From contig VNWV01000006.1 in the NCBI GenBank assembly GCA_009801085.1, positions 186,001 to 250,000 of the forward strand: DNA of 64,000 bases. Direction: 5' to 3'. This document shows, piece by piece, positions 1-11,330 of this stretch. Below the pieces are notes generated by a model. It saw only the letters and a list, made by a program, of their open reading frames with translations. It was not told where the DNA came from and ran no database searches. The stretch is from Lasiodiplodia sp. COLG20 (taxonomy: Eukaryota; Ascomycota; Dothideomycetes; Botryosphaeriales; Botryosphaeriaceae). Numbering within the stretch: position 1 is the stretch's first letter; each line of letters starts with the position of its first letter. A program made the translations under genes and the position numbers.

Positions 1-790
1 GCGTTCGAATTTCCCACGCAAGAGGCATGAGTTGATCCGACAGAGACTTGATGTCGAAGTCAACATTCTTTGGGTTGTACTTTGCCGCCCGGATAAGAGT
101 CGGACGGCAAAGTCAAGGTCAAGGCAGGAGTTGTCTTTACGAGTCCATGCTGCCAGTGTCGAATTTCTTGTATTTGTCGTAGAAAGCTGTGGAGTACTCA
201 GCTTTTACCCGCGCAGCTTGACAACTCAGTGGTCGTCAATGATGGAATCGGATGGGACGTGGTGCTTACTGCCGAGGTGAGGAACGTTGAAAAGAAGAAA
301 GGTACCGCTCAGCGGGAAAAAATCTGGCGACTCAATGGCCGCCAGCGAGGGAGTCGAGTGGGATATTGTGGTCCGCGCTGGAGTGCAGGAGGAAGGTGGG
401 ATTTTGTCGTCCAGCGGCGACAAAGCTAATGAATCGCGCAAAAGTGGATGACCGCTAGCGGTGGCGGAGCGGGTTTGAGAAGATCTGGTGAGAGCCGCGT
501 GTGGCGGAGCGGTGGTAGATAAATATTCGCACCTGCCCCAAAGCGAGCATGGGCACATGACGTGCAGAGCTAGCCCAAATGAGGGAATCGTAGCGAGCCT
601 GAGCTTGAATAATCGCCCGTCAGTCTGGCGCTCCTCCTGCTTCACCTCCATCTTCTTCGCTTCTTCCCTTCGTCGCCGCCATTGACCAGCTCTTTAGAAT
701 ATCTCACATCAGCTATTATGCCGGTACAGACCAACGTCACCAGCCAGTGCTGCCCTTGCTTGCTCATCCTTAAGCTAACCGTTCTGCTAC
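1..790. other. 5' flank without a supported gene
   Basis: Short open frames exist on both strands, but none has a recognisable motif or a consistent splice pattern. The last ~100 bases, rich in C and T, are probably the leader and promoter of the gene that starts at 791. Confidence 0.5.
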
Positions 791-2716
791 ATGACAGCTA
801 GACTGTTCCGGAGAGTATCATCGAGAATGTGCGTTGACGACTTCGCGGCTTTACGGCCAAACGCGCCGCGAGCCGATGCCACCCCCTGGACGAACTCAGA
901 GCGACCGATTGAAAAACAACGTCGAGAAACAGCTGCTCCTTGGGTTGAACAAGCTCTGAAAATGTTCGGTCCTCTTCCGCCGGGATTCAAGCCGTTCTTC
1001 GTGGACGACTTCACCTCTGAAAAACTCAAATTCGAATTTTCTACAGGACGAGGATCAAAGCAGCGCTCGTTTCTAGTCGAGTACCATCCGTCATCAAGAG
1101 CTTGTTTTAATACGTACACGGACCACCGGTCAATCCCGGAGTCAGCGTCAAGGGCATCGTTGGAGGCACCGGGCTTCAACCGCCCATCTCTGGAGTACGT
1201 CGCGACAGACTGGATTTGGGAGGCGCACCCCAACGGGTCGCAAGCAGTCTATGAAGCAATTGTCAGCTATTCTCTGCTACATGGCTGCAAGTTTCCGTCG
1301 ATCGGGACTTTCGAGCGCGTGCGACGCTCTGTCGAGGAACAGCAGCGTTTCGCGGCGGAGCCGGAAGTCTACCACCCCTGCGACAGCCTATTCTGCCTCT
1401 CTAACGACGAGCCATATATGGCCGCCATCGCCCGTCAGTTCGGCTACGGAATTACCATTGCCCAGCCCATGGGTAGCTCGGAAGGCCCAGACGTGTATGA
1501 CAAGGACGCCTGGACAAAACGGCAACCGCCAGTGAAATTTCGTTTCGTGGCAGGGCCATTCCAAGAGCTCTATCCGCCCATATTCCTTGGGCGCTATATG
1601 GGCGTGTGGTTCTCCCTTGTTGCCCGGAACACCGATGTCGTGCGCAGCACCATTGGTGAAGATGTCCAGCCCGCCGAGATCAGCAATATCTGGGCTTCCC
1701 TGCACAACATCGGCTTGCCTGTGGACAAGACTGGGATGCTCATCCTCCTGGCCTATCTCTGGCAGCTCATCCGGTTGGGCCTGGACGTGGCGGACGGCGA
1801 CCTGACAGCTTTCCTCATTCATTTCACTGACAGCTATCTGGCTGGATCTGGATCACCGGAGGCTATCAGAAGCTTCTCACCCGGCTCAATCAACACGCCT
1901 TCCATCATAACCACGTCGCTTCTCAAACGGATAGCGATGTTCTCTGGCAACAAGATCTTCCGTGCGGTCGCCATCAAAGCCGAAGAAATGGCCATCGAAG
2001 TCAACCTAATCGCGCACAAGATAAAGGCCGCCAAGAAAACCAACCCGGTGGCATATGCCAAGATTCTGAAAGAGACCGGCAAAGAAATGGCTGCGGTGCA
2101 GGAAAAGTACCAAGACGTCGTTCACATCGACCGCTACAAAGTAGCACCTCCAGCAGTTCCGCACGAAGTGCGTGACCTGCTTCAGCCGCCGAGCCAGCCG
2201 TTGATTTTCGCCGACCCTGACAATTCCTCTGACTTCAAATTGGGAACGTCAATGGGGTACATGCTGTGGGATGATAGAGACGGATGGTCCAAAGGTCGCG
2301 AGGCACGGAGGCTAATGCGCACCATAGCCGAAGTGATGGGAGATTCGGCAAATGCCGGCGGCGAGAGCGATTCTGACGAGGATGGCGGCCCTAGCCGCTT
2401 TCCCCACGCCAAGTATGATGTGGAGTGGACGGACGATTGGAGGGTCGATTGTTCACGAGAGATTACAACGGAGGGTGGAGAGATTGAAGAGCTTGACACA
2501 GTCTTGCAAGAGGCCGAAGTTGGACCAGTTCACGTCGAATTGCCAGCCAGGCCCCCGTCTCCAACCCGATCCGTGGCATCTTGTAGTCCCGGGCCTCCTT
2601 CGGTCTCCGGTACTTCATACTACACTGAAGTACAGAATTTGGGATCAGCCGTTTCGGATGTTGCCAAGTTCGGAAACTTTGGATATTGTCCAAGTACTTT
2701 TTGTATAGAGCAATGA
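791..2716 (+). CDS. Uncharacterised 641-aa fungal protein
   Basis: A single uninterrupted frame of 641 codons starting at ATG 791. I do not recognise the family. The first ~330 residues look globular, with mixed charged and aromatic content. A hydrophobic, leucine-rich stretch around residues 310-350 could be a buried helix or a weak membrane segment. Residues ~405-440 are lysine and glutamate rich and helical. The last ~120 residues are acidic and Ser/Pro rich (an SDSDED run near residue 525), so probably disordered. The absence of introns is unusual beside its spliced neighbours. The length and composition make a chance frame very unlikely, but the function is unknown. It is convergent with the receptor gene that ends at 2995. 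Confidence 0.75.
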   Translation: MTARLFRRVSSRMCVDDFAALRPNAPRADATPWTNSERPIEKQRRETAAPWVEQALKMFGPLPPGFKPFFVDDFTSEKLKFEFSTGRGSKQRSFLVEYHPSSRACFNTYTDHRSIPESASRASLEAPGFNRPSLEYVATDWIWEAHPNGSQAVYEAIVSYSLLHGCKFPSIGTFERVRRSVEEQQRFAAEPEVYHPCDSLFCLSNDEPYMAAIARQFGYGITIAQPMGSSEGPDVYDKDAWTKRQPPVKFRFVAGPFQELYPPIFLGRYMGVWFSLVARNTDVVRSTIGEDVQPAEISNIWASLHNIGLPVDKTGMLILLAYLWQLIRLGLDVADGDLTAFLIHFTDSYLAGSGSPEAIRSFSPGSINTPSIITTSLLKRIAMFSGNKIFRAVAIKAEEMAIEVNLIAHKIKAAKKTNPVAYAKILKETGKEMAAVQEKYQDVVHIDRYKVAPPAVPHEVRDLLQPPSQPLIFADPDNSSDFKLGTSMGYMLWDDRDGWSKGREARRLMRTIAEVMGDSANAGGESDSDEDGGPSRFPHAKYDVEWTDDWRVDCSREITTEGGEIEELDTVLQEAEVGPVHVELPARPPSPTRSVASCSPGPPSVSGTSYYTEVQNLGSAVSDVAKFGNFGYCPSTFCIEQ

Positions 2717-2994
2717 TAGCAATTCTGCTAATCGCACTAGTCGTATTACTTTGAAATGTCGAGCCGTCTATCAACATTTATATAGTTTTCCCATCTGATT
2801 ATTCGTCTCTCAGTATAGTCATAACCGGATGCAACCCTCAGATAGGCAGGAAATAATGACAATGATACGCCAAAGTAGCCAGTATTCCCGGCTTACTTTC
2901 CCTCATAAACCTCAAAACGCCATATCGCTAATGCCACTCAATGATAGACAGGTCCCCAAAAACCTGACACAAACACCCGAAAAGCCGACGAGAC

Positions 2995-4279
2995 TCAAAC
3001 CAGAATCCTGTGTGACGAGACAGAATCCGACCCAGCCCTCTCATCCACGCTCTCCACATCAACCGTCGCCTTCTTGCCCACCAGCTCGAGCTCCGAGTGG
3101 TGGTTGTCGCGGCCGTCTTCGAGATCCGCCACCGTGCGGTTCTGCGTCTCCTCCAGCAGGCTCCAGGGCTCGTTGTGTTTTCTGCCTCTGCTCCGTTGGG
3201 TTGCGCCTGGCCACACGCGGTTGTTGTTGTTGTCGGGCAGCCTGTTGTTGTCGCTCTGGCCGTTGCCGTCCCTGCCGGAGCCGATGCCGTAGGAGGACAG
3301 CTTGGCGCTGCAGATGCGGAAGAGCGGCCGCAGGCAGGCTAGAGAGCCGGCGGTGATGGCGAGGCCTTCTTCGATGGTGGACCAGATGGCGATGTCGATG
3401 GTTGCGTCTGGTGGGAGGTATCAGTGGGCTGATTTACGGAGCAGGATGCAGGGAGGAGGACTCACAGAGAAAGTCAGGACTTCTGAAGTCCTTGACGTAC
3501 GCCGTCCTGACCAGGACGCCGGCGGAAGCGATGCACGCCATGCTCAAGATAGGTGCAATGGCGATCTTGGTGCTGCGGGACATGTTGAGGTTCCAGAGCA
3601 TGACGATGGGGAGCAGGCCGAAGGTGAAGTCGCAGAGGGCGCTGACGGCGGAGTAGAAGTAGGTGAGGCCGATGATGATCTCCATGTCGAGACATTGGCC
3701 GTGGGCGCCGACGGCCCTGCCCCAGAAGTAGGATACCGGGCTGCACTGCAGGACGGTCACGAAGAAGAAGACGATGCCGGTGACGACGGTGATGGCCATG
3801 GCGGAGTAGATGATCCAGATGTAGATCTGTTCCACCGTCACCCGCAGGAGAAAGAAGCCGATGGAGGTTTTGGCGAACATCATGGTGCTGGTGTAGGCGG
3901 CGTAGCATAACCACCAATACTGAAGCAGTGTTAGTGTATTGCGTGAATCTTTCTGCGTTGAAACACTTACGCGGAGAGCTCTCATTGTGTTGTCAGGGGT
4001 CAGGTTGGCCATATGTTGGCCTGTACCGTAACGTATTCCACCCAAAGCGCATGTTGTGAACATGATAAATGCAAGCTGCTTGGCGCGTTAGCCTTTATGA
4101 AGAAGACGGTATTCGGCATGACTGACCAAAGCGGCAACCATTAAATAGTCATCAACACCAAAAGCCTTGACGATCTTTAACCTGACATAGACTCTCAGAG
4201 CCGTGGATATGGTCGCCAGGGTTATCATGATCACCAGGACCTTGAAGAACTCGGGCGCGCGGCCCTCGAGCTCCATCAT
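2995..4279 (-). CDS. Pth11-like seven-TM integral membrane protein (fungal rhodopsin-like domain)
   Basis: Four exons on the minus strand: 4279-4127, 4078-3971, 3919-3466 and 3407-2995, giving about 375 residues. All splice phases close. Seven hydrophobic segments follow one another. Family landmarks include GVDDYLM after the first helix, the LALGGIRYGTG-like segment, the QC.P...FW loop before helix 4, and the C-terminal DFLYATIDIAIWSTIEEG block, which is formed across the last intron (TAC codon split 1/2). After helix 7 the tail is polar, with an Asn-rich stretch and charged residues, as expected for a cytoplasmic tail. No CFEM domain precedes it. In this family some members sense surface or host cues, but the ligand here cannot be told. 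The first intron begins GTCAGT, a weaker donor, and could use either of two in-frame acceptors (3 nt difference). Confidence 0.88.
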
Positions 4280-6340
4280 TTTGGAAACCTGGGAACCGCT
4301 TGGGTTGGCGGTGTCGAGTGAATGAAAAATTTCAGCAGTAGCGGTGTGCGCCGAACTGCGGGGAAGGGTCGGAGGACTGGCAATGGGGCAAGAAGTTCTC
4401 GGTGTGGGCGCGGATGCTGGGATCTGAGAAACCCTGGCTATCTTTCAGTGTTCAAACAGGCTCAGGGCCCATGCCGGGAGGGAGTGTGGAGAGAGCAAAT
4501 GTGGAGAGCGGCAGTTGAAACATATTTCAGGTTTCTGCCTACCGGCTCGGAACGAGCAGGTTCTCCTTTAGCGGTCTGGTAGAGGGGGATGGTGCCCGGT
4601 GCTAGCACATGAGCGGCGCGGGCGGCAGGACGGGAAGGCCAGCAACCACCAGCAAAGAGTCCGAGGAGTTCCCGAGTGTGCATCACGGTTGGCTGGGAGT
4701 GTCCATCCGATTGTTTGGTGGCGAGGAATCCAGGGATCGGGTACGAGGAGAGGCCATCGTCGGGGATGTGCGAAATGGAGCCGTCGCACGCCACATTCCC
4801 GATCGGGTAACGCTCAGGCACGGTCTGCATTCTTGGCCATGAACTCCTCTCTGCGCTGCGCCGCATCCGACTCCTGATGTATGCCCAACGGATGTCATGG
4901 GGGGCGCTACTCGAGGCGAAGTCGTCAGTCGGTCGCGTGGAAGTGAACCGGTAGACGGCGCGAGCGATTAAACAACGGCGGCGCAGGCGGTGCCGTTTCG
5001 CACGTTCGCGCGACCCACCAGATGGCGGGAAGGGCGCGGATCCGCGCGGCCCAAACAATAATCCCAGCTGCCATGTGGGCTCCGCTGACGACGCTGGTTG
5101 GGTCACTTGGCTCTGCTGTGGCCGGAGATTTCTCCATGCGTGCAGGGAGGCCGACCCTCTGCGCCCCTCGCTCTTCGTCTCCAAGCAACTGGGCCATGAA
5201 TCGCCAAAGCTTTCCGCAAGCATGCTGGCAGCGATCCTTCAACAAGAGTTGGCCCGATCCCCTTGTACATGATTCAATGTGCGCACATCTGCCGACCATT
5301 CCGCAGCAATCAGCGCGTGGGAACGTTGGACTACCGGCCGCGATCGACGCACTATTGCCTCAGCCGTCAGCTGCACGGAAATACGTGCCGGAAAACTGCG
5401 TCTCCTCGTGCGATGAGATTTTGATGACTGGCAAAGTTGAACATCAGCCCACTACTGCAGTCGTGGTGCCGACCTGCATGTAAGCACCCTTACTACGGGA
5501 TGGCTGCGCTTAATACTCCAACCAAGCCCCGATCCTAACAAATTTCCATCCGCCCAGGTAACTCCTGAAGCCGTCCAAATAAAGCCCTGGTACTTACCGT
5601 CATGGCCTGATCCCCCCCTCCGACCTCCCGCATTTATCAGAACTGCCGATGTGCCCTGCGCCTTTCTGGAACCTCTGCTGCGCCATGGAACACGCAACGT
5701 CCGACGCCACGATATGCTCACAGGAAAATTCCGCTGTTTCAGCGTCTGCTACAAAGATTCGGGCCGTGACGCCACGGCTCGCGTGTCTCCGCACGAGGGT
5801 CTCCCTGATCTGCTCCCTGATCGCCGTAGTGGCGGCCATCAGATGATCGTTGGGTATGAGGGATAAGGAACGAATCCGTCCCGTCCGCACATGAACCACA
5901 TATGACAGTCGGGAAAGCGCGAAATGAACCACCGTGCGGCTGAGAAATGGCTCATTACACGCTAAGCAGTCTCCGTGTCGCAAGTAATCCAGGGCTGACG
6001 TCTAGATTTTGCCGCCAAGACTCTCGACAGGAGTGTGGTTCACTACTCTGATGGCCACCAACTGAGGCCCCGCCCGAACCGGCCCCGACTTGATTAGGTA
6101 CTCCGGCACCTGCTTTGGCCAATCAACCAGTGCGGTCCCTGACATAAGCATGCATCTCGGGACCGGGCTCCCTTATAGACTTTTCGAGAAAGGCTTGGTC
6201 CCATCAATTTATTGGCGCAATGCTCATGTTTGCTCTGCTGTATCAAATCCCGAAACCTCACCCGAACGCAGTGCGGAGAAAGGTGAACCGCCAGAAGCAT
6301 TGCAACCCGACGCGCCAAGCTAAACCCAGCAATGTAACCC
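4280..6340. other. Intergenic region, no supported gene
   Basis: About 2 kb between the receptor start and the P450 stop. Open frames occur on both strands, the longest ~250 codons on the minus strand at 5223-4462, but they are Arg/Pro/Ser-rich reads of GC-rich DNA with no motif and no convincing splicing. I see no gene here. The first few hundred bases presumably hold the receptor promoter. Confidence 0.5.
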
Positions 6341-8234
6341 TCAAACTCTCGGCGTAAATCGAACCTGGAGAGGTAGCAGGGTGGTGGTGAACGTATCCAT
6401 GACTCCTTTGTCAAATTCCTCGCCCGTTTCTCCCGGTGCGAACGACACGTCGAAGTGTAGTGCAATCTTGCTGAGGGCTATGCGGAGAGTAGCTATGGCA
6501 AGACTTTTACCCGGGCAAGAGAAGGGCCCTACTCGGCCCGATCAGTACAAGGAAGATCGTCTTCAGGTAGTGAGCCTGCACTTACCAATACTAAAAGGTA
6601 TCCACGGCTGTTTCTCCGTCTGCCACTCGCCTTTGCGCTCTCCAAACCGCTCAGGGATGAATTCGTCAGCCTGCGGGTGGTAGCGAGAGTCGGTTTGGAT
6701 CAACTGCATCGGAACGAAAACATTCGTGTTCCCGGGAATGTGCACGCCATCAACCACGATCCCATGTGGCGGAGTCGTCCGGTAACCGCCGGTAAGCAGC
6801 GCCGGTTTGAGACGGAGCGCTTCGTTAATGATGTCATCAACGTAGCTGACCGACTTGACGCTCTCGAAGCTCCACTCGCGATTCGGCATGACGACATCAA
6901 GCTTGGTCTGAAGCTTTTTCAGCACCTCCGGATATTTGCAAAGGTAGAAGAGGATGTGTGTTAGCGTCGTTGCCGTCGTGTCGCTGCCCGCAATGACGAC
7001 GGCTCGCGCGTCCTCGTGCAGTGAATCTGCCGTTGGTGTGGCACTGATGTCCTTCTCTACGTATGCCTTGAGGAGATGCGAAATGATGTCCTGCGGTTGC
7101 TTCTCCGATGCCCAATCCTGCAACAGTAAGCATCAGTTTGCTTATTGCGGGGAAGAACTTGCCTGATATTTCGTCTTCACCTGCTCCTCGCACCAGCTGA
7201 AGAAGGGCGCATAGCCAGCTGTTGCACCGGGGATCTTGCCGGCAATATTCAAAAGCCAAGGCACAGTAGCCATGATTCCGAGGACTGTCATGTGGTCGTG
7301 AATACCCTTGATCGCAGGGTGCTCGATGCCACTCTTTAATCCACCAAAGTCTTTTCCAAAGCCGACTTCCCCCATCATATCGAAGGTCAAAAGCATGGTC
7401 CACTTTGACGCGTCAAGAGATTCACCTGCCGCCGCGTGCGCTTTGATCTGCTGCAGGAGTAAATCAACCTTCGAGGAAATCCGCGGTGCGTAAGTGTTGA
7501 TGGCTGCGCCGAGCGTCAGTCTGGATGCGTTTTGAAAAAGTGCAACAAGTCTCACCCTTGACCGAGAAGCCCCTGTCCCAGGCTTTGCGGCGGTTCTTGT
7601 GGGCTTCAAAGTCTCGAGTCATATGGATGGAGCACCTCTTTTGATCCGGAGAGACCTGTATATACCACGTGGATTTTCCGCACTCGGATTGCGGTCCATA
7701 GATGGTGTTTACAGCTGACCGCCGGACTATCGCAAGTTCGCGGGGGCCTAATGGTAATTAGAAAAATAGTTAAACGAATCTTCGAGGTAACTCACCAGTC
7801 CGGATGAAGTCTCCATATTTTTCATGCCATTTCTTGATCACCTCGTGGTATTGGACCTTCTTGGCGGACGTGAGAGTGACGTAAAACCTGGAGAGCTTTG
7901 CTCCAAACGGCCCGGGGAACTTCCGCAGTCTGTGAAAGAAAAGTCTGTAGGTGGCCATGCTGAAGTAGAGTCCCGCGTTGAAAGAAAGTATGAGCAGACT
8001 GGCTGTTGTGAGTGCCTGGCGCATGTCCAAAACCGACAGGCAGATGGGAAAAACGCTCGCCATTGCAACAAAGTAAGACCCGAGAAACGTATACATGTAC
8101 TCTTCCACCGCCAATTTCCGCACCACCAGGGCATGGAACAAAAGCCCATAAAGCGCTGCCAGTCCAGCAAGTGAGCCAGCGCTTGCCTGAAGCGCATGCT
8201 GTGCCCCAGCATAAATATCGTCGAAACCAGCCAT
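6341..8234 (-). CDS. Cytochrome P450 monooxygenase with multi-helix N-terminus
   Basis: Five exons: 8234-7796, 7747-7556, 7503-7163, 7117-6586 and 6528-6341, giving about 563 residues with all phases closing. The P450 signatures are present: the I-helix AGSDTT motif, ExxR as NEALRL, PERF, and the heme loop FSIGPFSCPGK, whose Cys binds heme and which is formed across the last intron. The N-terminus has three hydrophobic stretches in the first ~110 residues before the proline hinge (FPGPFGAKLS), where most P450s have one anchor. Some fungal families annotated as tryprostatin-B-6-hydroxylase-like share this layout. It should sit in the ER membrane and take electrons from a P450 reductase. The substrate is unknown. 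Intron 3 (7162-7118) begins with GC rather than GT (CAG|GCAAGT). No other biosynthetic core enzyme is visible nearby. Confidence 0.93.
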
Positions 8235-8932
8235 CGTCGGAGGCACTGGAGGGGTAGAAGGTAAGACGCGGAGCAAATTGCTTGGCCACAATCTACCTCT
8301 GCACGATTCGCCTGCGCTTTTAAACACCGCGCGGCTTAGAAAATTGGCCTGAGCCCTGCAACGATTACAAGCCCTCAAAAGACATTTTAGGATATTAGTG
8401 CTTGCTGAATCATTCTCTTGCAGGTGTCAAAGCGGGACAGATCCGAGCTATCCACCAATCAGCGGCGGCCTACACTTCCATCACCCACTTTGAGACAGAC
8501 CCATGTAGAGGCTAAATTGAAAGACCCGCTCCGTTGCCCAATCATTAGTATTCCCATCTACACAATTCGGCAGTCGTTGCTTACACTGCATGGCCGTTGA
8601 GCCCCCGCATGCCACCTACTATGCCCATACGCAGGAACCATGTCACCGTTTGCCGGTGGTGCCTCGACTTTTGTTCAAGACGGGATATTGGTACGCGTTC
8701 TTTCCAGCACCCACCCCTGCACCTGCGTCTGGTCTGCAAAGATCTACGGTGGTCCTCTTAAATTTTTCGCGAGACAACCGCCAGAAATTCTTGCTTGTTC
8801 CGCAAAGCAACTGGTAAGCCGTATGGAGTAATAGTTTGGATTTTACTAATGCGTGAATATGAACATTAGACACTTCAATCAGCACTGCCAGCAACGAACT
8901 CTACCTTCAAACAACAAACAATGCCTCTTCAT
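8235..8932. other. Intergenic, P450 promoter side
   Basis: About 700 bases between the P450 start and the 3' end of the upstream candidate gene. I see nothing that supports a gene. The bases next to 8234 are the presumed P450 promoter. Confidence 0.5.
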
Positions 8933-10065
8933 CTAAGACTCATCTGCCCCGGGTAAATCCACCGTCATCGCCATCGCGCGCTCCTCCTCTCCAACGCCCA
9001 CATCAGAACCTCCGCCTGACCGCAACGAGCCAATGTCGGGCGCATACCACTGCCACCGCTCCCTATCCTCTCCCCACCCGCCATTCCCTTCAAGTCCAGC
9101 GCGCGCTGCAGCAGCTGGAGCAACGCGACGTGCGCCTGAGCACAAGGAAGCATGTGGCTCGGCACGGTCCAGAGATAGGCTTCCGCGGTGCGCAGCGTCA
9201 CATTGTTGAGCCAACACTCGCACCTGCACTCGTCTCTGCCTCGACCCTGAGTATTATCACCCTCTTCCTCCTGTGTCTCGGTGCTCATTGTGGCTGCCGT
9301 CGCCGAAGCGAACTACGTCGACTCGCAGCGCGTATCAGGCGTCATCGAGTACGGAAGCGAGACCGTGTTGAGCGGCGGCGTTGGCTATGGTCGCGGGATG
9401 CAACGTGGCTGACGATGCGATGCGGGTGAGGTGGAAGGCGTGGACGATGGTGTTGAGGGTGGAGGTGAAGGGCGTCGAGGTGGCGCGGCTCGTATGGCGG
9501 CAGAGATGCGGCAGGTGCGCGAGGGTGCGTGCGTGAGCGGCAAAAACAGCGGTGCGGAAGGCGAGAAGGAAAGGCGAAGTTGTGTCGGGGTTGGCTGCCG
9601 AGGGCGTTGGAAGAGCAGGAATGAGTGCAGGGATGATGTCGTGGGCGGTGGAGAGCTTGAGCACGCTCCACGTCGTGGGGCGGGCGACGCACTCGAAGGT
9701 TTCGATACCGCCTTTCACACGGGTTGGTTCGCGGGCGGCGTTCAGGTGAGAGAGTGCGATGTCTTTCTCGCTGGAATGCGGTGTCAGAGGTTGCGATATT
9801 AGCTATTTGAGAGGATACATGTCCCTACCGCTGCGCTTGCCAGGCCTGCTATCGCAGTGACGTAGGCGTTGAGATGTTTCATCGATCTTTGGATGCTCAG
9901 GATGCTAGTATCTTCCTCAAGGATCCGAAGAACTTTTCTCATAGCTTCAGGTAACGTCATTCTCCATTCGGAATCCGGGTTCATTGTGGAGCGGAAGCGC
10001 GCCGGTTCTGCGAGCACTACCAAGAGTGATTCCTCCCTCATAGGATGATCCGATCCGGGCCACAT
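8933..10065 (-). CDS. Candidate spliced gene of unknown function
   Basis: A spliced model fits the minus strand: exon A ending at 9829, exon B 9766-9353, exon C 9270-9078 and exon D 9015-8933, with stop TAG at 8935-8933. The junctions use GTAGGG, GTACTC and GTGGGG donors and keep the frame throughout, which favours a real gene. The first in-frame ATG I find is at 10065, but the frame is open further upstream and is preceded by AG acceptor candidates near 10180-10200, with a TATATAAA box near 10268. A further 5' exon is therefore likely. The product is rich in Ala, His and Leu with helix-forming stretches and ends in an acidic tail. No family recognised. It lies upstream of the P450 on the same strand. 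Confidence 0.42.
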
Positions 10066-11330
10066 ATCATGCTGCAAGGTGCGTTGCTCGAGCCAAGTTC
10101 TCTCAGTGTGACGGATTGTACGTGGAGCCTTGACTGCCTGTAGGTCACTTATCAAGACATGGTCAGGATGCCAGTGAACGCTCGGAGCTAGAGAGTCCTA
10201 GCTATCGGTGACATTACCAGACCTGAACGATTGGGAAAAGGCGGGTGGCCACTGGATGCTCTGTTTATATATTCAGCAAGTCCGCCTTCACTTCATTGAC
10301 CCGGCCAAGAATACCAGTAACGAGTGGGAAGTTGACGCACACGCCCTCCCTGCTTAAGCTGTGACTTGGCCGCCACACGCAAGGGTGGGGTACGGTCGGA
10401 GGGTGTAACGGGAAAAACAGGCGGTCCTTGAAGAGCCTGTTTCTGTGCCGAAAGGCGTAGTTTTTTGTCTCCCGCTGGCATAGCTTTTTGTCCCCGCCAT
10501 GATGGCCTTCTCCATAGCTAGCAAGCAAGGTCACTCACCAACGTATCTTCATGTTTTTTTGTTTCTGGCCTAGAGAACGTCCAAGCCAGTTTCAGACCTG
10601 CGCCGCAACGCGTCTGATTTCCTAAAGCGGTAACCATAACAAACACTACGTTGAAGCGCATGCCCCGCCCAAACCTTTCTCAGTCAAGCAACGCTCGGTA
10701 TTCTCTTCACCTCTTCTCATCCTGGACGAAGAGTTTGAGGTCCTCCGCAGCTGGGCTAAGCACTGCAGAGGTCCCGCGGGACCTGGCACCTTCTGCCCCC
10801 GGCGCCCGGTTCTCACTTCGTGCATTTTGCATCTTTGACAAGTGCACTATCCTATTTCTCTTGTAAATGCACCTCAATCGATCCATCTAGCATTCAGATA
10901 TTTCTGGAGCCTGAACGGCCGACCACGCCCGAAGCAGCCAGGTCACAATGTAACCTCTCCAAGCTTGCGTGATGGAAGCCAGCTCTCTTGACTACAGCTG
11001 ATCACTGCGTCGGATGTTGTGGCTCTCGCCTTCACTGCTATTAGCGGCTATTATCACCTATTCGCTCGTCCTCAGCGCATGCCACCTCAATCGCACATGT
11101 GGTACCTTGTGGTTGCATGAGGCAGCTGCGCTCGGCTGCAAATTTCGCCGGGCGCCGCCGGCGCGGAAGTCCACAGGCTCCTTCCTAACCAACCCAGGCG
11201 CACGCGATGTTTGCCACCACTCCGACCCGCTCACCCGCCCCAAAAAGCCTCGCACGACGCGGCATACGACGTGTCCGCAATCTTTTGGCAGCATTGATCC
11301 GCTCTCACTGCCACCCGAGACTCCCCCGCA
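10066..11330. other. Intergenic region with divergent promoters
   Basis: About 1.2 kb separating the minus-strand candidate gene from the coiled-coil gene at 11331. A TATATAAA-like box on the minus strand near 10268 could serve the candidate gene. No convincing coding frame seen. Confidence 0.45.

Noticed and set aside
4462..5223. Minus-strand open frame of 253 codons
   Set aside because: Composition is Arg/Ser/Pro rich as expected for antisense or non-coding GC-rich DNA. There is no motif and no supporting splice pattern.
5022..5483. Plus-strand open frame of 153 codons
   Set aside because: No recognisable feature, overlaps the frame above in antisense, and the end has no consistent splice or 3' context.
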